A stretch of 64,000 bases of DNA from Pacificispira sp002696645 (GCF_048892425.1 NZ_JBLZHU010000011.1:1-64000); one strand, 5' to 3'. Counted from the first letter of the stretch, positions 1 to 7,976 are shown. The notes: a model not told the origin generated them from the sequence alone. Numbers and translations: made by a program.

Positions 1-50
1 CCCGCGCGCGGGTCCGGCAAATCCCCAAACGTGTCTTCAAACTGCTCCAT
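1..50 (-). CDS. Transposase N-terminus, ISAs1-type (partial, runs off left edge)
   Basis: On the minus strand an ATG at 50-48 opens a frame to the window edge that reads MEQFEDTFGDLPDPRA. It is preceded by a strong Shine-Dalgarno (GGAGG, five bases before the ATG). The F-x-D/E-LPDPR pattern at the extreme N-terminus is characteristic of the DDE_Tnp_1-associated domain of ISAs1-family transposases. Only 16 codons are visible, so the family is inferred from this motif and its terminal position. If right, the IS end lies shortly to the right of position 50, but no terminal inverted repeat could be identified without the other end. Too short for certainty. Confidence 0.45.
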   Translation of the reverse strand, partial: MEQFEDTFGDLPDPRA

Positions 51-118
51 GAGGTCCTCCGCAAATGGAAAACCTCCTTAGAATCCTGTTCGCCGCCTAT
101 GGCAAATCTGCCATATGC

Positions 119-290
119 GATTCCCCTCCCCCCTTGAGGAGGGGAGCCCCATATTTTACCCCTCCCCCCTCAAGGGGGGGAGGTTGGGAGGGGGGTGCTC
201 TCTCCTCCGCATCCAAGTTATCCGCAGGCAAAGGCCTTACGGCCTTGTCACCCCCACCCCAACCCTCCCCCCTCTAGGGGGAGGGAGAAT
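119..290. repeat. C/G-rich intergenic inverted repeats
   Basis: Three polypyrimidine/polypurine hairpins lie in a row: 123-145 (CCCCTCCCCCCTTGAGGAGG type), 160-197 and 252-288. The arm at 160-197 (CCCCTCCCCCCTCAAGGGGG, then GGAGGTTGGG) is the inverted counterpart of the arm at 252-288 (CCCAACCCTCCCCCCTCTAG type), so the unit can fold as one large structure. It has no coding features. It resembles the interspersed palindromic repeats scattered between genes in many alphaproteobacteria. Possibly a small non-autonomous mobile element; function unknown. Confidence 0.7.
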
Positions 291-365
291 AGAACCATCC
301 CACCTGCCAAACACTTAATCCCACTATTCATACTTAAATTATAGGATCTGACTGGACAATTCACT

Positions 366-420
366 AATTCACACTTATATTTTGTCTATAACATTATTCA
401 CACATTTATAAGTGTGAATT
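366..420 (+). promoter_or_regulatory. Promoter/operator of the sulfite-reduction operon
   Basis: A perfect 14-bp inverted repeat, AATTCACACTTATA at 366-379 and TATAAGTGTGAATT at 407-420, lies 25 bp upstream of the cysG-like start. A third copy of the core ATTCACAC occurs inside the spacer at about 396-403. A plausible -35 (TTGTCT, 382-387) sits between the arms, and a TATAAG -10-like hexamer (407-412) lies in the right arm, so a bound protein would block or recruit polymerase. The operon content suggests a sulfur or cysteine regulator, but its identity cannot be read from the site. Confidence 0.55.
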
Positions 421-445
421 AACGCGGAACGAAAGCGACACTCTT

Positions 446-1417
446 ATGGACGTATTTCCGTCCTTTTGGCGCCTGGAAGGCAAAGCAATCATCGTCGTTG
501 GCGGTGGGGATGCTGCTTTGCGTAAACTGCGCCTGATCGCCCGGACTGCGGCAAAGATTAATGTTTTCAGTCAGGCCCCTGCTGTCAGTGACATTCAAGA
601 AATGGCAGCTACAGGTCGGGTCACGTTGCATTACCGCGCCCTAACCGATCAGGATATCGCAGAAAATGCAGCCTTTGGCATTGTCGCGACCGATGATGAT
701 GCAGAGGCTGAGGCCAGCGTCGCGCGACTGCGCGCCCATCGGGTGCCGGTCAATGCGGTGGATCGTACAGAAATGTGCGACTTTCTGATCCCCAGCATCG
801 TGGACCGCAATCCGGTGATCATCGGTATCGCCACAGGCGGTGCCGCCCCGATCCTGGCGCGGTCGGTACGCGAAACGCTGGAAGCCATCCTGCCTTCCCG
901 CCTGGGGGCCCTGGCCGCCTTTTCCCAGCGGTTTCGTCGCGCAGTCACTGCCACAATTTCGGAAGGCCCCCTGCGCCGCGCCTTTTGGGAGCGATTCTTC
1001 GATGGCCCCATCGCACAGCAAGTTCTGAATGGCGATGACAGCGGCGCGAATGATGCCATGCTGACTGCGTTGAATGGCCGTGATGTGCATCACCAGGCCG
1101 ATGGTCACATCACCATTGTGGAACTTTCTCCCAATGAACCAGATATGTTGAGCCTGCGGGCACTGCGCAAGTTACAGCGCGCCGATATCCTGTTGCACGA
1201 TGCGCAATTTGGGGCATCCGCACTGGAACTGGTGCGCCGGGATGCCGACCGCATGGTCACCTGCAGTCCCGCAGATGCCCTGCACCGCGCGGAAATCGCG
1301 CGCAGCGCTGGCAGGACTGTCGTTATCCTGGCCTTACCGGGTCAAACCGCCAATACCCGTTACGAAACCCTGCGGCATGGCAGCGCCGATCCGCTGCCCC
1401 GCGCTTTAAGCGCCTGA
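446..1417 (+). CDS. cysG: Siroheme synthase-like precorrin-2 dehydrogenase/ferrochelatase with degenerate methyltransferase tail
   Basis: The first ~215 residues form a Met8/CysG N-terminal unit that oxidises precorrin-2 to sirohydrochlorin and inserts iron, making siroheme for the sulfite reductase encoded two genes downstream. Visible are the NAD-binding loop VVGGGDAA (17-24), VNAVDRTEMCDF with the expected catalytic Asp at 106, and GIATGGAAP (127-135). Residues 222-300 resemble only the start of the uroporphyrinogen-III methyltransferase (SUMT) domain. The usual VGAGPGDPELLTLRA is degraded to VELSPNEPDMLSLRA and the remaining ~150 residues are missing. Methylation of uroporphyrinogen must therefore come from another gene. 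It is the first gene of a four-gene operon behind the palindromic promoter. Confidence 0.85.
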   Translation: MDVFPSFWRLEGKAIIVVGGGDAALRKLRLIARTAAKINVFSQAPAVSDIQEMAATGRVTLHYRALTDQDIAENAAFGIVATDDDAEAEASVARLRAHRVPVNAVDRTEMCDFLIPSIVDRNPVIIGIATGGAAPILARSVRETLEAILPSRLGALAAFSQRFRRAVTATISEGPLRRAFWERFFDGPIAQQVLNGDDSGANDAMLTALNGRDVHHQADGHITIVELSPNEPDMLSLRALRKLQRADILLHDAQFGASALELVRRDADRMVTCSPADALHRAEIARSAGRTVVILALPGQTANTRYETLRHGSADPLPRALSA

Positions 1418-1434
1418 TACAAGAGGAAATCACC

Positions 1435-1746
1435 ATGAGCCTGAAAGCCATTACCGCAAATCGTTTGATCGATGGCATCGCCGTCTGGCTGACCCCCACT
1501 GGTCGCTGGAGCGAGAGCGTTTATGACGCACGGGTTGCAGAGGACGCCGACAGTCTGGCCGCAATGGAAGCCATCGCCGCACAAGCGACAAAGGCCTGCA
1601 CCGTTGTGGACGCCTTGCCGATTGATGTGAAATTGGAAGATGGCAAGCCCGTCCCCACCAAAAACAAGGAACGCATTCGTGCCCTGGGTCCAACCGTACG
1701 TCTGGATCTGGGCAAACAGGCAGACAGCCTTGGAAAGGCCGCATAA
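1435..1746 (+). CDS. DUF2849 domain protein of the sulfite-reduction operon
   Basis: A 103-residue soluble protein of the DUF2849 family, which in alphaproteobacteria is almost always encoded directly before the sulfite reductase hemoprotein. Its molecular role is not established; the position suggests an accessory to siroheme-dependent sulfite reduction. It starts with ATG 17 bp after the cysG-like stop, with AAGAGGAAA as ribosome-binding site. Its TAA stop shares one base with the ATG of cysI (TAATG), implying translational coupling. Confidence 0.8.
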   Translation: MSLKAITANRLIDGIAVWLTPTGRWSESVYDARVAEDADSLAAMEAIAAQATKACTVVDALPIDVKLEDGKPVPTKNKERIRALGPTVRLDLGKQADSLGKAA

Positions 1747-3416
1747 TGTACCGGTATGATGAATTTGATGAAACCCTTGTAAAGGAACGCGTCGCCCAGT
1801 TTCGGGGCCAGATCGCACGTCGATTGAAGGGTGAGTTGACAGAAGACGAATTCAAGCCGCTGCGGCTGATGAATGGCCTGTATCTGCAGATCCACGCCTA
1901 TATGCTGCGCGTCGCCATTCCCTATGGCACCTTTAACGCCAAACAGATGCGCATGTTGGCCCATATCGGGCGCAAGTATGACAAGGACTATGGCCATTTC
2001 ACCACCCGCCAGAATATTCAGTTCAACTGGATCAAGCTGGAGGATACCGCCGATATCCTGGAGGATTTGGCGAAGGTTGAAATGCACGCTATCCAGACGT
2101 CGGGCAATTGCATCCGCAACACCACCGCAGACCCCTATGCGGGTGCGGCCGTGGATGAATTCGAAGACCCCCGCATCTGGGCAGAGGTGATCCGGCAATG
2201 GTCCAGTTTCCATCCGGAATTTTCCTTCCTGCCGCGCAAGTTTAAGATTGCCGTCACCGGCGCCCCTAATGATCGTGCTGCCGTGCGCGTACACGATATT
2301 GGCCTGACGATTAAGAAAAATGACGCAGGTGAAACTGGCTTTGAAGTGATGATCGGCGGCGGTCAGGGGCGATCCCCTTTCATTGCCAAAACGGTCAGTG
2401 ACTTCGTACCCAGGGATAATCTGCTGTCCTATCTGGAGGCAATCCTGCGGGTCTATAACATGCTGGGCCGGCGTGATAACAAGTATAAGGCGCGCATCAA
2501 AATCTTGGTGCACGAGGTCGGGATTGAAGAAATCCGGCGGCTTGTTGAGATTGAATGGGCCAACCTGAAAAAAGAAACCAGCGTTGATCTTCCCGCCGAA
2601 GAACGGGACCGGATCGCCGCCTATTTTCGTGCCCCGGATTTTGAGGTACTGGCGGATACCGATACTGGTTATGAGGCCCGGCGTTTCGAAGATCGCGACT
2701 TCCGCCATTGGGTGCGCAGCAATGTCGTGGCCCATCGCCAGCCAGGCTATGCCATCGTCAATATATCGCTGAAGCCCACGGGCGGCATTCCGGGCGATAT
2801 CTCCGGCGATCAGATGGATGCAGTGGCCGATATCGCGGACGCCTATGCCCTGGACAGCGAAATCCGTGCAACCTTGCAGCAGAATCTGGTTCTGCCCCAT
2901 GTGAAGCTGTCGGACCTGCCTGCCGTGTATGACAAGCTGGTCGAAGCCGGTCTCGCGACAGGCAATATCGGGCTGGCGGGCGACATCATCGCCTGCCCCG
3001 GCCTGGATTACTGCAATCTGGCCAATGCGCGCGCGATCCCGATTGCCCAACAGATTTCTGATCGATTTGCCGATCTGAACCGGCAATACGATATCGGCAA
3101 TCTGGAGATCAAGATTTCCGGCTGCATCAATGCCTGTGGTCACCACCATGTCGGCCATATCGGCATTCTGGGCGTCGATCGGAAGGGGGAAGAGCATTAT
3201 CAGCTGACCCTTGGCGGGCGGGCCGATAATGCGGCTGCCATTGGGGACATCACCGGCCCTGGTTTCAGTGCGGATGGCATCATCGACGCGGTTGAGAATG
3301 TTGTGGAGACCTATCTGTCGCTGCGTCAAGACCCTGCTGAACGGTTCATCGATACCCTGGAACGAGTGGGTCACACCCCGTTTAAGGAAAACCTGTACGG
3401 CCCTAAAGCCGCCTAA
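1746..3416 (+). CDS. cysI: Sulfite (nitrite/sulfite) reductase hemoprotein
   Basis: A 556-residue siroheme and [4Fe-4S] reductase that reduces sulfite to sulfide with six electrons for cysteine synthesis. The cluster ligands are Cys417 and Cys423 (CPGLDYC) and Cys460 and Cys464 (CINAC), the C-x5-C...C-x3-C pattern of the family. The duplicated ferredoxin-like/siroheme-binding halves are recognisable, including TTRQNIQ near residue 80, part of the siroheme pocket. The length is normal. No flavoprotein subunit (cysJ) is adjacent, so the donor may be ferredoxin or a distant reductase. It overlaps DUF2849 by one base and is followed after 19 bp by the DUF934 gene. Confidence 0.93.
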   Translation: MYRYDEFDETLVKERVAQFRGQIARRLKGELTEDEFKPLRLMNGLYLQIHAYMLRVAIPYGTFNAKQMRMLAHIGRKYDKDYGHFTTRQNIQFNWIKLEDTADILEDLAKVEMHAIQTSGNCIRNTTADPYAGAAVDEFEDPRIWAEVIRQWSSFHPEFSFLPRKFKIAVTGAPNDRAAVRVHDIGLTIKKNDAGETGFEVMIGGGQGRSPFIAKTVSDFVPRDNLLSYLEAILRVYNMLGRRDNKYKARIKILVHEVGIEEIRRLVEIEWANLKKETSVDLPAEERDRIAAYFRAPDFEVLADTDTGYEARRFEDRDFRHWVRSNVVAHRQPGYAIVNISLKPTGGIPGDISGDQMDAVADIADAYALDSEIRATLQQNLVLPHVKLSDLPAVYDKLVEAGLATGNIGLAGDIIACPGLDYCNLANARAIPIAQQISDRFADLNRQYDIGNLEIKISGCINACGHHHVGHIGILGVDRKGEEHYQLTLGGRADNAAAIGDITGPGFSADGIIDAVENVVETYLSLRQDPAERFIDTLERVGHTPFKENLYGPKAA

Positions 3417-3435
3417 CCCATAGAAAGTGAAGACA

Positions 3436-3939
3436 ATGGCCCTGATCAAAAATGGTACCCAAGTGTCAGATCAATGGTTGGTTGCTGCGGATGACACTCC
3501 TGTCCAGGCAGACATTCCAACCATCGTTTCCTATAAACGCTTTCTGGCAGAGCGCGAGACGCTGGTGCGCAGCCGCGCGGAACTGGGCGTGAAACTGGTT
3601 CCAGGCGATGATGTATCCGCAATTGCCGCAGACCTGCCTCGCCTGCAAGTGGTGGCCCTGGACTTCCCAAAATTCACCGATGGACGGTCTTATTCCGCCG
3701 CGCGCCTGCTGCGTCAGCGCTATGGCTTCCAGGGTGAAGTCCGCGCCACGGGGGATGTCCTGCGCGACCAATATCTGTTCATGAAGCGCGCAGGTTTTGA
3801 TGCCTTCCAGGTAAAGGACGGCGCAGAGGCTCAAGGCTGGATTGAGGCGATGGGCGAACTGTCCCACTATTATCAGCCCGCCGCCGACGGCACGCCTGCT
3901 GTCTGGGCTCAGCGTCGCGCCATCGCTGCTGCCGAATAG
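3436..3939 (+). CDS. DUF934 family protein (sulfur-assimilation accessory)
   Basis: About 167 residues, DUF934 family, usually the last gene of alphaproteobacterial and betaproteobacterial sulfite-reduction operons and often adjacent to cysH. Recognisable family stretches are DFPKFTDGRSYSAARLLR near residue 80 and GDVLRDQYLFMKRAGFDAF near residue 105. Function unknown. A GTG nine bases upstream (3427) is an alternative start, but the ATG at 3436 (MALIKNG) fits the family N-terminus better. In many relatives cysH lies between cysI and this gene; here nothing does. Confidence 0.8.
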   Translation: MALIKNGTQVSDQWLVAADDTPVQADIPTIVSYKRFLAERETLVRSRAELGVKLVPGDDVSAIAADLPRLQVVALDFPKFTDGRSYSAARLLRQRYGFQGEVRATGDVLRDQYLFMKRAGFDAFQVKDGAEAQGWIEAMGELSHYYQPAADGTPAVWAQRRAIAAAE

Positions 3940-3943
3940 GCCG

Positions 3944-4159
3944 TTACTTCGCTTTTAAGGCAGACCGGCGCACGCTGCCGATCACGACCAGCAGACAGCC
4001 GACCAACAGTACAGCCCCGCCGATCAACGGATCGAGCGGGGTTAGTTCTGTAATCACCGCAGTCCCCGCGGCAACAGCTAATACCGCCATGGACAGCCAA
4101 ATATCGCCCATAAACATGCTGTAGAGTTCTTCAGCGACGTCTTTCAAAATGGTGATCAT
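3944..4159 (-). CDS. Small two-helix membrane protein
   Basis: A 71-residue protein with two predicted membrane helices (about residues 19-38 and 42-63) and a basic tail ending in RRSALKAK. Its ATG overlaps the TGA of the COG4280-like gene upstream (ATGA), so it is translationally coupled to it and probably works with it in the membrane. No recognisable motif. It converges on the DUF934 gene with only four bases between the stops. Confidence 0.6.
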   Translation of the reverse strand: MITILKDVAEELYSMFMGDIWLSMAVLAVAAGTAVITELTPLDPLIGGAVLLVGCLLVVIGSVRRSALKAK

Positions 4160-4902
4160 GCGACCGCTCCCTTAATCCGTTTGGCCATGGCGGCAGCCAT
4201 CAATCCAACCGCCAGGAACAGGGCCGCAAATACAAACAGGGCCAAATCCGCGCCCGGCCATTCCACGCCCAACCCTTCACCGGTCCAAAACACGCCAAAG
4301 GCGGACAACATCACACCAACACCGAATTTCAGCGTATTCTCCGGCACCTTCGACAAGGGACGATGCAGCACCGCACCGACAGCCAGCACCAGAACACAGG
4401 CAGCCGCCGCGCCCAGGCTGGCGGAGACCAACAATCCACGCCCTGCACTGACCGCAATAACGATAAAGACAACCTCCAACCCTTCCAGCAGGACGGCCTT
4501 GAAAGCAGTGATTCCACCGATCCAGTTCAAAGATTTCCGATGACGCTTGGATTCTTCTTCCAACAAGGCAGCTTCCTTCTTAAAGATCGCATCCTCGTCA
4601 TGCAGCGCCATCACGCCGCCCGCCCGCAAGGCCGCTTTACGCAGCCAGCCAATGCCAAACAACAGCAACAAAATCCCAATACTCAATTGCAGCACATGGA
4701 TCGGGATCTGATCCAACACAGGTCCCAGCAGTAGAATGATTACCGCCAACACCGCCAGCGCCGCCACAGTACCCAGTATTGCTGGGCGCCAGCCGCGTAA
4801 GGTGGCGACGACCAGAACGATGGTGAAGGCTTCTACCACCTCCACCACGGAGGCCAGGAAAGCCGCCCCGATGGCCGTTGTTTCAGCAGATGTTATCATC
4901 AT
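4156..4902 (-). CDS. COG4280-like polytopic membrane protein, putative transporter
   Basis: About 248 residues in two similar halves of roughly three helices each, separated by a charged cytoplasmic loop (residues ~105-125, rich in E and K). Each half carries an acidic membrane motif, EVVEAFTIVLVVA near the N-terminus and LLEGLEVVFIVIA in the second half, as expected for internally duplicated transporters of the LysE/UPF0016-like type. The paired E-x-x-E motifs suggest cation handling (inference). ATG at 4902 is preferred over a TTG at 4917 because GGGGTG lies at the right distance. The partner upstream is a ChrB N-terminal-like protein. Confidence 0.65.
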   Translation of the reverse strand: MMITSAETTAIGAAFLASVVEVVEAFTIVLVVATLRGWRPAILGTVAALAVLAVIILLLGPVLDQIPIHVLQLSIGILLLLFGIGWLRKAALRAGGVMALHDEDAIFKKEAALLEEESKRHRKSLNWIGGITAFKAVLLEGLEVVFIVIAVSAGRGLLVSASLGAAAACVLVLAVGAVLHRPLSKVPENTLKFGVGVMLSAFGVFWTGEGLGVEWPGADLALFVFAALFLAVGLMAAAMAKRIKGAVA

Positions 4903-4929
4903 AATGCGACACCCCAAAAATTGGTTCGT

Positions 4930-5472
4930 TCAGAGATTTTCTTCATGCGCCTCAAAAACCCGTTTGGCATAGTCATCCAACAGAACTTCACAGCCCTTCA
5001 ATCGCTCACCGGCCTCCCCAGCCTGCGCGGCCCCATAAAAATCCAACGTTTTGATCTTTTCCAACCAGCCCTGTAATTTCTTCAGGTCGACATCATTCTC
5101 TTCCAATTCAGCATAAGTATAGTGATCCGCCGCGACCTCCTTTGCGATCTCGCGTTCAAAATCATCACATTTGTCGATGAATTCTTCATAGGCATCGTCC
5201 CGGTCCGCCTTGAACCGGGCAACAACCTTGTCTTCTTGCGCCTTGTCCAGGGCCAGCGTCTCCAGTATGACGCAGTCTCCCTTCATCTCAGCAATGTCGT
5301 TTTCCAACATTTTCAATCGCCGCACATGACTGTCGGTCTTGGGCAGCAAGCACACGCCATTCTGCAAATAGACCGCACCTAAGCCTTTCAGCTTACGCCA
5401 AAGAGCAATGCGTTTCGATGCCGGTTCCGCTGGCACTTTATAGGTTAGGAGCAACCATGAGATCGTTATCAT
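4930..5472 (-). CDS. ChrB N-terminal-domain protein
   Basis: A 180-residue soluble protein matching the N-terminal domain of chromate-resistance protein ChrB (ISWLLLTYKVPAEPASKRIALWR, then an LGAVYLQNGVCLLP strand). The second half is acidic and coiled-coil-like. The C-terminal domain of full-length ChrB is absent. The N-terminal domain alone occurs as a probable regulator or accessory of membrane transporters, which fits its place as first gene of a minus-strand operon with a COG4280-like transporter. Chromate specificity cannot be claimed, because no chrA is present. Confidence 0.7.
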   Translation of the reverse strand: MITISWLLLTYKVPAEPASKRIALWRKLKGLGAVYLQNGVCLLPKTDSHVRRLKMLENDIAEMKGDCVILETLALDKAQEDKVVARFKADRDDAYEEFIDKCDDFEREIAKEVAADHYTYAELEENDVDLKKLQGWLEKIKTLDFYGAAQAGEAGERLKGCEVLLDDYAKRVFEAHEENL

Positions 5473-5524
5473 GCAACAACATTAATGTTACAGTCGTTAC
5501 ATTTCAACTGAATTAATTAATGCT

Positions 5525-6061
5525 CTATATCGGCAACCGGGTTGCCGCGACACGACCGAATATACCCAGCGCCCGGGTCGCCCGGCTGACAGCATTCAGA
5601 TCGGATCGTGCGACCCCCTGGGCAAGATAGTCCTGCCATTCGGCGATTCTGTTCCGTGGCTGTGTCACGGTTGTCATGGAATAGCCCCGCCCTGTAGGCC
5701 CGCGCAGCAGCAAGGCCTGATCGCTTCGGGTGATGACATGACCGGCGACCAGCATATCGGTCATATCAATCATATCATGCAGCGCCAGTGACCGTGGGTC
5801 ATAGCGGTCGCCAATCATAAGATAGGTGGCTTCAAGGCTGGGCGTAACGCGGTCATAATCGTCGCCAAAAGGGCCCAGTGGCGGCGGATCTGGTAAGCGG
5901 TCCTGATGGCGACCAGCCTTGCCTGCAGCCCCAGCCTTACCGAGACTCATTGAACGCTTGATGCGTCGACTGTGACCCAGCATCGGGGTCCCGGTTTCCC
6001 CAAACAGGGTTGTAGCAGACCCATCGTCGCGGATCGGTTCTAAAAAGGATGTTATCTTCAT
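5525..6061 (-). CDS. Hypothetical protein
   Basis: A 178-residue protein of unknown function. The ATG at 6061 is chosen because GGAGG precedes it by eight bases; an in-frame upstream codon at 6076 would bury this site in the gene. The first ~70 residues are Gly/Arg-rich and probably disordered. The rest has a compact region with ALHDMIDMTDMLVAGHVITRSDQ and LLLRGPTGRGYSMTTV, and a helical tail. No membrane segment or known motif. It stands alone between the ChrB-like operon and the lyase gene. Confidence 0.55.
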   Translation of the reverse strand: MKITSFLEPIRDDGSATTLFGETGTPMLGHSRRIKRSMSLGKAGAAGKAGRHQDRLPDPPPLGPFGDDYDRVTPSLEATYLMIGDRYDPRSLALHDMIDMTDMLVAGHVITRSDQALLLRGPTGRGYSMTTVTQPRNRIAEWQDYLAQGVARSDLNAVSRATRALGIFGRVAATRLPI

Positions 6062-6128
6062 TTTACAGGCCTCCAACCAGCATCAAATCTGGTAAGAGAC
6101 ATGTAGCAAGAGACGTGCCAGCGATAAT

Positions 6129-6959
6129 TTATGGCGATTTACGGAAATAGCGCTCAATCGCCGCAAACCCGGCCGCATGGCCCGAAAAGCCAAAGCTGCC
6201 TTGTTCCTGAATTTCCTGCGCCGCCGCCAGCAACGATCCATAGGCCAGACGGGCGAAGGCCGATCCAATGCTAACCCGCTTGACGCCAGCCTGTTTCAAC
6301 GCGTCCAGGTCAAAGGTGGCGCCCGGCATTCCCATCACAACATTGACCGGTCGTGTGACGGACTGACACACCGTGCGGATACTATCCAGATCCGTCAGAC
6401 CCGGCGCATACAGGACATCCGCCCCGACCGCCTCAAAGGCCTGCAATCGGCGGATCACCGCATCCAGATCTGTCCCGCCCCACAGAAAGCTTTCACAACG
6501 CGCGGTCAGGATAAAGGCTGGCGAGATCGCATGCGCTGCCTCCACCGCTGCGGCCACCCGTTCTACAGCCAGCCCTTGATCAAAGATCGGGTCGGCGCGA
6601 TCCCCGGTATGATCTTCAATGGAGCAGCCCGCCAGACCAATTTCCCCGGCCAGAGTTAGGGTTTCAGCAACCCCGTCCGGCGTATCGGCAAAACCTTTTT
6701 CCAGATCTGCCGATACCGGCAGCGGCGTCGCATCCACCAGCATCCGACAGTGATCCATCACGGCATCGCGCGTGCTTTCCCCTTCACAGACCCCCATGGA
6801 AAAAGCCATGCCAGCGCTGGTCGTCGCCAGGGCTTGAAACCCAAATCCGTGCAGTATTCGCGCAGATCCGACATCCCAGGGATTGGGAATCACAAAGGGG
6901 GTATCCTGCTGGTGCAGGGCCCGGAAAGCCGCACGCTTTTCTTCACAATGATTGCTCAT
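6129..6959 (-). CDS. Isocitrate lyase/PEP mutase family enzyme
   Basis: A 276-residue (beta/alpha)8 protein of the PEP phosphonomutase/2-methylisocitrate lyase superfamily. Visible are the N-terminal NPWDVGSARIL motif, the metal-binding ADLEKGFADTPDGV region, the IEDHTGD loop and LTARCESFL, where the equivalent of the lyase KKCGH signature is altered. Members of this divergent group cleave or rearrange C-C or C-P bonds of oxaloacetate-like acids; the substrate here is unknown. Its start overlaps the stop of the GNAT gene upstream by four bases. Confidence 0.8.
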   Translation of the reverse strand: MSNHCEEKRAAFRALHQQDTPFVIPNPWDVGSARILHGFGFQALATTSAGMAFSMGVCEGESTRDAVMDHCRMLVDATPLPVSADLEKGFADTPDGVAETLTLAGEIGLAGCSIEDHTGDRADPIFDQGLAVERVAAAVEAAHAISPAFILTARCESFLWGGTDLDAVIRRLQAFEAVGADVLYAPGLTDLDSIRTVCQSVTRPVNVVMGMPGATFDLDALKQAGVKRVSIGSAFARLAYGSLLAAAQEIQEQGSFGFSGHAAGFAAIERYFRKSP

Positions 6960-7531
6960 GTCAGCATCCTTCTCATAATGGGCCGTGTTTCAGACGGCCT
7001 AGCCACTTCCTGATACCCTGCCCTGCGGAAGGCGGCAGCAAGTCCTGTCCAGGCATAAACGGCCGGATAATTGGGAACCTTGGGATCCACCGGATAGCCT
7101 TCCACCGCCGGGCCACCGCGGCGTTGAACAAAATCCGCTGCACCATCCAACAATTTCACCGACAGGCCCTGCCGCCGGTGGCTCTTGGCAATTGTCAGGC
7201 AAGACACCGACCAGACCGGTATATCATCCAGTGGTTTGAACAGGCGTGATCGGTCCAGATAGGGATAGGCTGGGCGGGGCGCAATCGCACACCAACCGAC
7301 CGCCTTGTCCCCATCAAAAGCCAGCAGCCCCGGCGGATCGGTTTCAAACAATGCCTTCAGCGCATCGCGATTACCCTCTCCTTTCCCCGCATCAAAGCTT
7401 TTGCGATCCAATCGCCACAACATGCACCAGCAGCCCCCGGAACCGCCTTGCTTTGGCCCCATCAAATCAACAAAAGCGTCCCAAACATCCGGTCCCGCCT
7501 CTAGCAATTCTATCGTATCTGAATTACCCAT
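6956..7531 (-). CDS. GNAT family N-acetyltransferase
   Basis: About 190 residues. The acetyl-CoA-binding motif A is visible as VSCLTIAKSHRRQGLSVKLL (R-R-x-G-L), followed by a C-terminal region ending with AFRRAGYQEV, both typical of GNAT enzymes. The N-terminal GCWCMLW motif is shared with a GNAT subgroup of unknown substrate. The start at 7531 (MGNSDT) is preferred, because the longer frame would overlap the upstream NIF3-like gene by over 60 bases instead of eight. Confidence 0.8.
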   Translation of the reverse strand: MGNSDTIELLEAGPDVWDAFVDLMGPKQGGSGGCWCMLWRLDRKSFDAGKGEGNRDALKALFETDPPGLLAFDGDKAVGWCAIAPRPAYPYLDRSRLFKPLDDIPVWSVSCLTIAKSHRRQGLSVKLLDGAADFVQRRGGPAVEGYPVDPKVPNYPAVYAWTGLAAAFRRAGYQEVARPSETRPIMRRMLT

Positions 7532-7976
7532 CTGCCTGTTTCCAGTCCCCCGTCGTATTCCACCAGCGGTGCGGATTATCGCGGTCATCCAACCCTTTTG
7601 AGCGGCTGACCAGAGTGTCCTGAACCTTTATAACCGGTTCCTGATAGCTGTGTACCTGAAACACCGCTTCGACCACTTGCTCCAGAATATTCTGATCCGG
7701 TGTCAGATCGAAACTGACTTCGACCACGCCGGGGCGCTCCCGCACTACGCTTTCGGCTCCCGCTGCGGCTCCGTCCAGCGGCCGATACCGCTCCGTACCG
7801 GCAGCCGTGGCATAAGCATTGTTATCATAGGGGCCTTGCCTCAAGGGCGTGACGGCGGTGACATGCTCCATAATGCGTGCAATGTCTTCCGCAGGGCCCT
7901 GAATGGTGACAGTCCAGAATCTCAACATACGAACCGAATGGGTTTCAAATGCCGATAACCGCCTGGATTCAGTCAT
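7524..7976 (-). CDS. NIF3/YqfO-like (PII-like fold) domain protein
   Basis: A 150-residue protein. Residues ~18-118 match the PII-like domain inserted in NIF3/YqfO proteins: an N-terminal ferredoxin-like strand, GPYDNNAYATAAGTERYRPLDGA (the family's G-x-Y-x-x-C/N...G...F/Y-R-P motif) and HSYQEPVIKV (H-P/S-Y-E-x-P). Stand-alone copies exist as small trimeric proteins of unconfirmed role, often misannotated as RtxA toxin. First gene of a three-gene minus-strand operon. AGGGGGC precedes the ATG at 7976. Confidence 0.65.
   Translation of the reverse strand: MTESRRLSAFETHSVRMLRFWTVTIQGPAEDIARIMEHVTAVTPLRQGPYDNNAYATAAGTERYRPLDGAAAGAESVVRERPGVVEVSFDLTPDQNILEQVVEAVFQVHSYQEPVIKVQDTLVSRSKGLDDRDNPHRWWNTTGDWKQADG

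Noticed and set aside
119..290. Possible CRISPR array from regularly spaced C-rich repeats
   Set aside because: The repeat units differ in length and orientation, there are no unique spacers of constant size, and no cas genes are nearby. No CRISPR array was seen anywhere in the window.
1521..3449. A 642-codon open frame on the minus strand opposite cysI
   Set aside because: It is exactly antisense to the conserved sulfite reductase, has no family motif and no ribosome-binding site. Long antisense frames are common in this codon usage.
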